The notes below the pieces were generated by a model. That model made no database searches and was not told the origin of the DNA. It saw only the letters and a program-made list of their open reading frames with translations. Positions 61,347 to 64,000 of a stretch of 64,000 bases of DNA are shown here, piece after piece (position 1 is the first letter of the stretch; every line of letters starts with the position of its first letter). The stretch is from assembly GCA_002914805.1 (NCBI GenBank), contig JXTB01000024.1, positions 322,847 to 386,846 on the forward strand, read 5' to 3'. The translations under genes and the position numbers were made by a program. This DNA is from Parasponia andersonii (Eukaryota; Streptophyta; Magnoliopsida; Rosales; Cannabaceae).

Positions 61347-61782
61347 CTAAAATTCACAATTTTTACAAAGACGTAACTCCCCCGGTCTCAACCCTCGATG
61401 AGAAACATCTATAAATTCTTTTTTTTTTCTGAAACAGATCAAACAAACCAAAAAATGAATAAGTTCATGCAACAGGGTGTATCGATCATCGCTCATTCAT
61501 ACCCAAAAAAATTAATATTTGAAACTATAAAAATTCTCCAGAACAATAATAAGCTTGTTGCAAGACATTTCAAGCTATTTAATCCCTAAATATACATATA
61601 CATGATATATAATGTATATGTATATATTAAAATTGGGTAAAACAACAGCTAAACACCAATCGATATATGAAAAATAAAAATTAAAAAAAAAAAAGAGAGA
61701 GAGAAATTTAGAGAAAATGAAATTCCATACAAGTGAAGGATTGAGATTCGGATAAAGGAGATCGAAAATGAAAGAGATTTAC
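61347..61782 (-). other. 5'UTR intron of the OGDH gene
   Basis: Minus-strand donor CTTCAG/GTAAATCTC at 61783/61782 and acceptor TTTTAG/ATAGCCG at 61347/61346, 18 bp before the ATG. Introns in the leader are common in plant housekeeping genes. The upstream leader exon would run from 61783 to about 61870, where TATAAATATAAAG-like sequence suggests the promoter. Confidence 0.6.
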
Positions 61783-61869
61783 CTGAAGAGAAATTGGGGT
61801 TGGAAGAGACTAGTTATGAAAATGAAAAACCCTAATCAAATCGATTCGTAGTGAAACGACTTTGATTTG

Positions 61870-62790
61870 ATTTGCTTTATATTTATATTTTCTCAGCCTC
61901 TCTCTTACTTGGGGGTGTTTTTATTTATTCCTTTCCCATCTTCTGGAAGAACTCCACTCCACCTCCTTCCGAGTCTCTTTCTCTCTCCTCTTTATTGATT
62001 AATTATTTATTTTTCAGTAACTATACTTATTTATTTATTAATCAGTGTATTCCCTTTTTTCCCTTGCAATGATAATTTTTTTTAAAAAAAAAAAACCACA
62101 TATTTTTATGGGAAAATTAAACAGCTTATAAAAGATCCAATTTTAAAAAGATTTACTACGACATTTTGTTTTTTTTTTTTCTAATAGGGCAGCTTATAAA
62201 GATTCAATTTTAAAAAGATTTGTTATAACATACTATCACAAAGTAATATTATCTCATATTTTTTTCCACAATTTTAAAATAAGTTAAGGCATGGACAAAA
62301 GAAAAAAGGAAAAAACAAAGGCATGATCTTCACTTCAAAAAAAAAAATCTAAAACCTAAAAAACGAAGAGGAGAGATCAATGTTTCTGTAAAAACACGAA
62401 GAATGCTATGGACACACGATGAGAATCATCATGTAGAGAGTGATACAAAATTGCGGGGAATAGAGGATGAAAGCCGGTAATTTAAAGGGTTAAGTGTCTA
62501 TTTGGAAGTTCGACTTTTTTGTAATTTAAACTATATGTTTTGATTTATGCAAAATGACACTCTAATATTTTGAAATTCAGAAAATTTGTATAATTTGTCC
62601 GCATGTTTATAATTTTATTTTCTAAAAAATTGCAAATTCAAACTCAGAAAATATTTTTCTTATTTCCAAATGGTTAAAATAATTACAAGAAAAATATCAT
62701 TTGGACTAACATAAATTGGTAAAAATCCCTCCTACATAGAGGCGGATTTTTTCTTATCCTACACTAGAAATCCCCTTATTTTTTATTTTG
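61870..62790. other. OGDH upstream region, no further gene
   Basis: AT-rich with pyrimidine runs near 61960-61990. Nothing coding recognised. A short repeat, AAAGATTCAATTTTAAAAAG, occurs at about 62134 and 62197. Confidence 0.5.
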
Positions 62791-63357
62791 GGGTTATTAT
62801 TGAAAAAATTGAGTTTTTTAATTTTAACAAAAAAACCCCTAGACTTTTGATTATATCAAAAAAAAAAAAATATTGTCTTTGTTTAATTTTAAGAAAAAGA
62901 ACCTTATATTTTTAGTTATATCAAATAAAACTTTTGGATCATGAAATCGAATCAAATTAGCCTATGAAATAAGTCAAATGACTTATTTTTCCTTAATGTA
63001 TGCTATCATGTATGACTATGAGAGGATATTTACATTGACAGACGAAAATTATGTCATTCTATATTAAAAATGTTGATTTTTTAGTTAAAATGAATTTAAA
63101 AGAAATAGTTCCTAAGTATAGAATACTTAAAAGGTAAATCAGTTCTTAATCATTTTATATATCCGTTGATTAAATATCTGTTTTAGGTTCAATTTGAATG
63201 AATTTCAAAATTTTAAGATTTTATTTGATATAATCAGAAATCCAGAGTTTTTATTGCTAAAATTAAAAAAAAATTAAAGTTTTATTTTATATAACAAAAA
63301 ACTTAAGGTTTTTTTGCTAAAATAAAAAAATCTAAAATTTTCTTTTAATAATAATCC
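62791..63357. mobile_element. Foldback / long-TIR MITE, Mutator-like
   Basis: 567 bp whose first and last roughly 160 bp are imperfect inverted copies. The ends are GGGTTATTATTGAAAA and, in reverse, GGATTATTATTAAAAG. Each arm is itself a tandem of two units of about 80 bp ending in a GATTATATCAAATAAAA-type block. Flanking 9-mers TTTATTTTG and TTTCTATTT agree at 6 of 9. Long arms and a 9-bp direct repeat would fit Mutator-like MITEs. No ORF. Confidence 0.65.
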
Positions 63358-64000
63358 TTTCTATTTATATTGGATAAAATTTTTAATTTATATTTTTATA
63401 TCAAATTGCACAAACCACATGTATTGTCAAAAGTGAAAGGCTGAAGTTTGAGTTTCTAGTAAACTCAAAAAACATAAAATCAGAATAAATAATAATTAAA
63501 ACTAGTTTTAATTATTGAAAATAATTTTTTTGAAAAAGAAAAACGTCAAAAGTGGTGATCAACTGAGGTGGAGGAGTGTGGTCGACGGGCAATGCGTGAT
63601 CATTTTCTTTCCCTATTTTGTGACCATTTATTTTTATTTTTATTGTAATTTTAATTGAATTTAAAAATTCAAACTTCTTTAGTTTTAATAAGTATTTTTC
63701 TTTACTTAGAGTTTAAGGAGAAAAATGTTTTTTTCTCCTTTTTTTTTTTTAAAACAAACTCAAACTTTAATTTTGACCATATACAGTGACCATATATAGA
63801 TATGATGTTTTGATAGAAAATACAAAAACATATTGTTTAGCGAAAAAACCCACATCAATATCTTGTCCTGACACCTAATATAAATAGATGCCCTTTTTCA
63901 ATCTATGTACAAATATACCCATGTTTTAAGTTTATTCTCATTAAATTCCAATTTTAACCTCCTTAAGATTATCTTCTAAAACAAAATAAATGAAAAGTTA
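63358..64000. other. No gene recognised
   Basis: AT-rich sequence to the window edge. No frame with a known domain. Confidence 0.5.

Noticed and set aside
1..64000. CRISPR arrays, operons, bacterial-type regulatory sites or tRNA genes
   Set aside because: Intron-containing plant genes and plant retrotransposons throughout; no array of equal spacers and no tRNA cloverleaf seen apart from the SINE head.

Overview
This 64 kb window is nuclear DNA of a flowering plant, most likely a eudicot. It is AT-rich, its genes have GT-AG introns, and it carries nested plant LTR retrotransposons. One gene encodes a mitochondrial 2-oxoglutarate dehydrogenase E1 of plant type, and others form a tandem cluster of WAT1-related (nodulin MtN21/UMAMIT, EamA-fold) transporters. 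I cannot name the species.

Layout. Positions 1-2422 hold the 3' part of a Ty3/gypsy element of the Tat lineage, including a 931-bp assembly gap. Positions 2424-5215 hold three copies of a repeat and a broken Ty1/copia relic on the minus strand. From 6318 a degenerate WAT1-related pseudogene runs on the minus strand. It is split by a nearly complete Tat element (7123-18055, 5-bp target duplication AAATA), a small MITE-like insertion (about 18347-18697) and then an Athila-type element (19365-29634). A degenerate first exon that could belong to the same pseudogene lies at about 37655-37775. Positions 29635-39000 hold a tRNA-derived SINE with target duplications, a pair of dispersed repeats, a 1.2-kb degenerate tandem array and an unrecognised gene remnant.

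Positions 39023-53144 hold three full-length seven-exon WAT1-related genes, all on the minus strand. The first (39023-40758) has an apparent 2-bp deletion in exon 2; the other two (42876-44933 and 51339-53144) read through cleanly once spliced. All three have the same TATA-like octamer (TTATATAG on the plus strand) 60-100 bp upstream of the ATG. Between the second and third genes sits a hAT-like non-autonomous element with a smaller MITE nested inside. Positions 56179-61328 hold the 2-oxoglutarate dehydrogenase E1 gene (minus strand, eight coding exons, 5'UTR intron). An 8-N gap next to a 30-bp A-run hides the start of its last exon. A long-TIR foldback element lies at 62791-63357.

How it fits together. 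The host genes have two unrelated jobs: small-molecule export by WAT1/UMAMIT-type carriers, and the TCA-cycle 2-oxoglutarate dehydrogenase step. The WAT1 cluster appears to have grown by tandem duplication, and the copy at its 3' edge was destroyed by nested insertions. The most distinctive feature is a spliced, antisense, non-gag-pol gene between pol and the 3' LTR, present in both Tat elements with matching exon borders. Antisense ORFs are known for Tat-lineage elements such as Grande and Retand, so this is a good example of a little-understood feature rather than a proven new system. I found no tRNA or rRNA genes.
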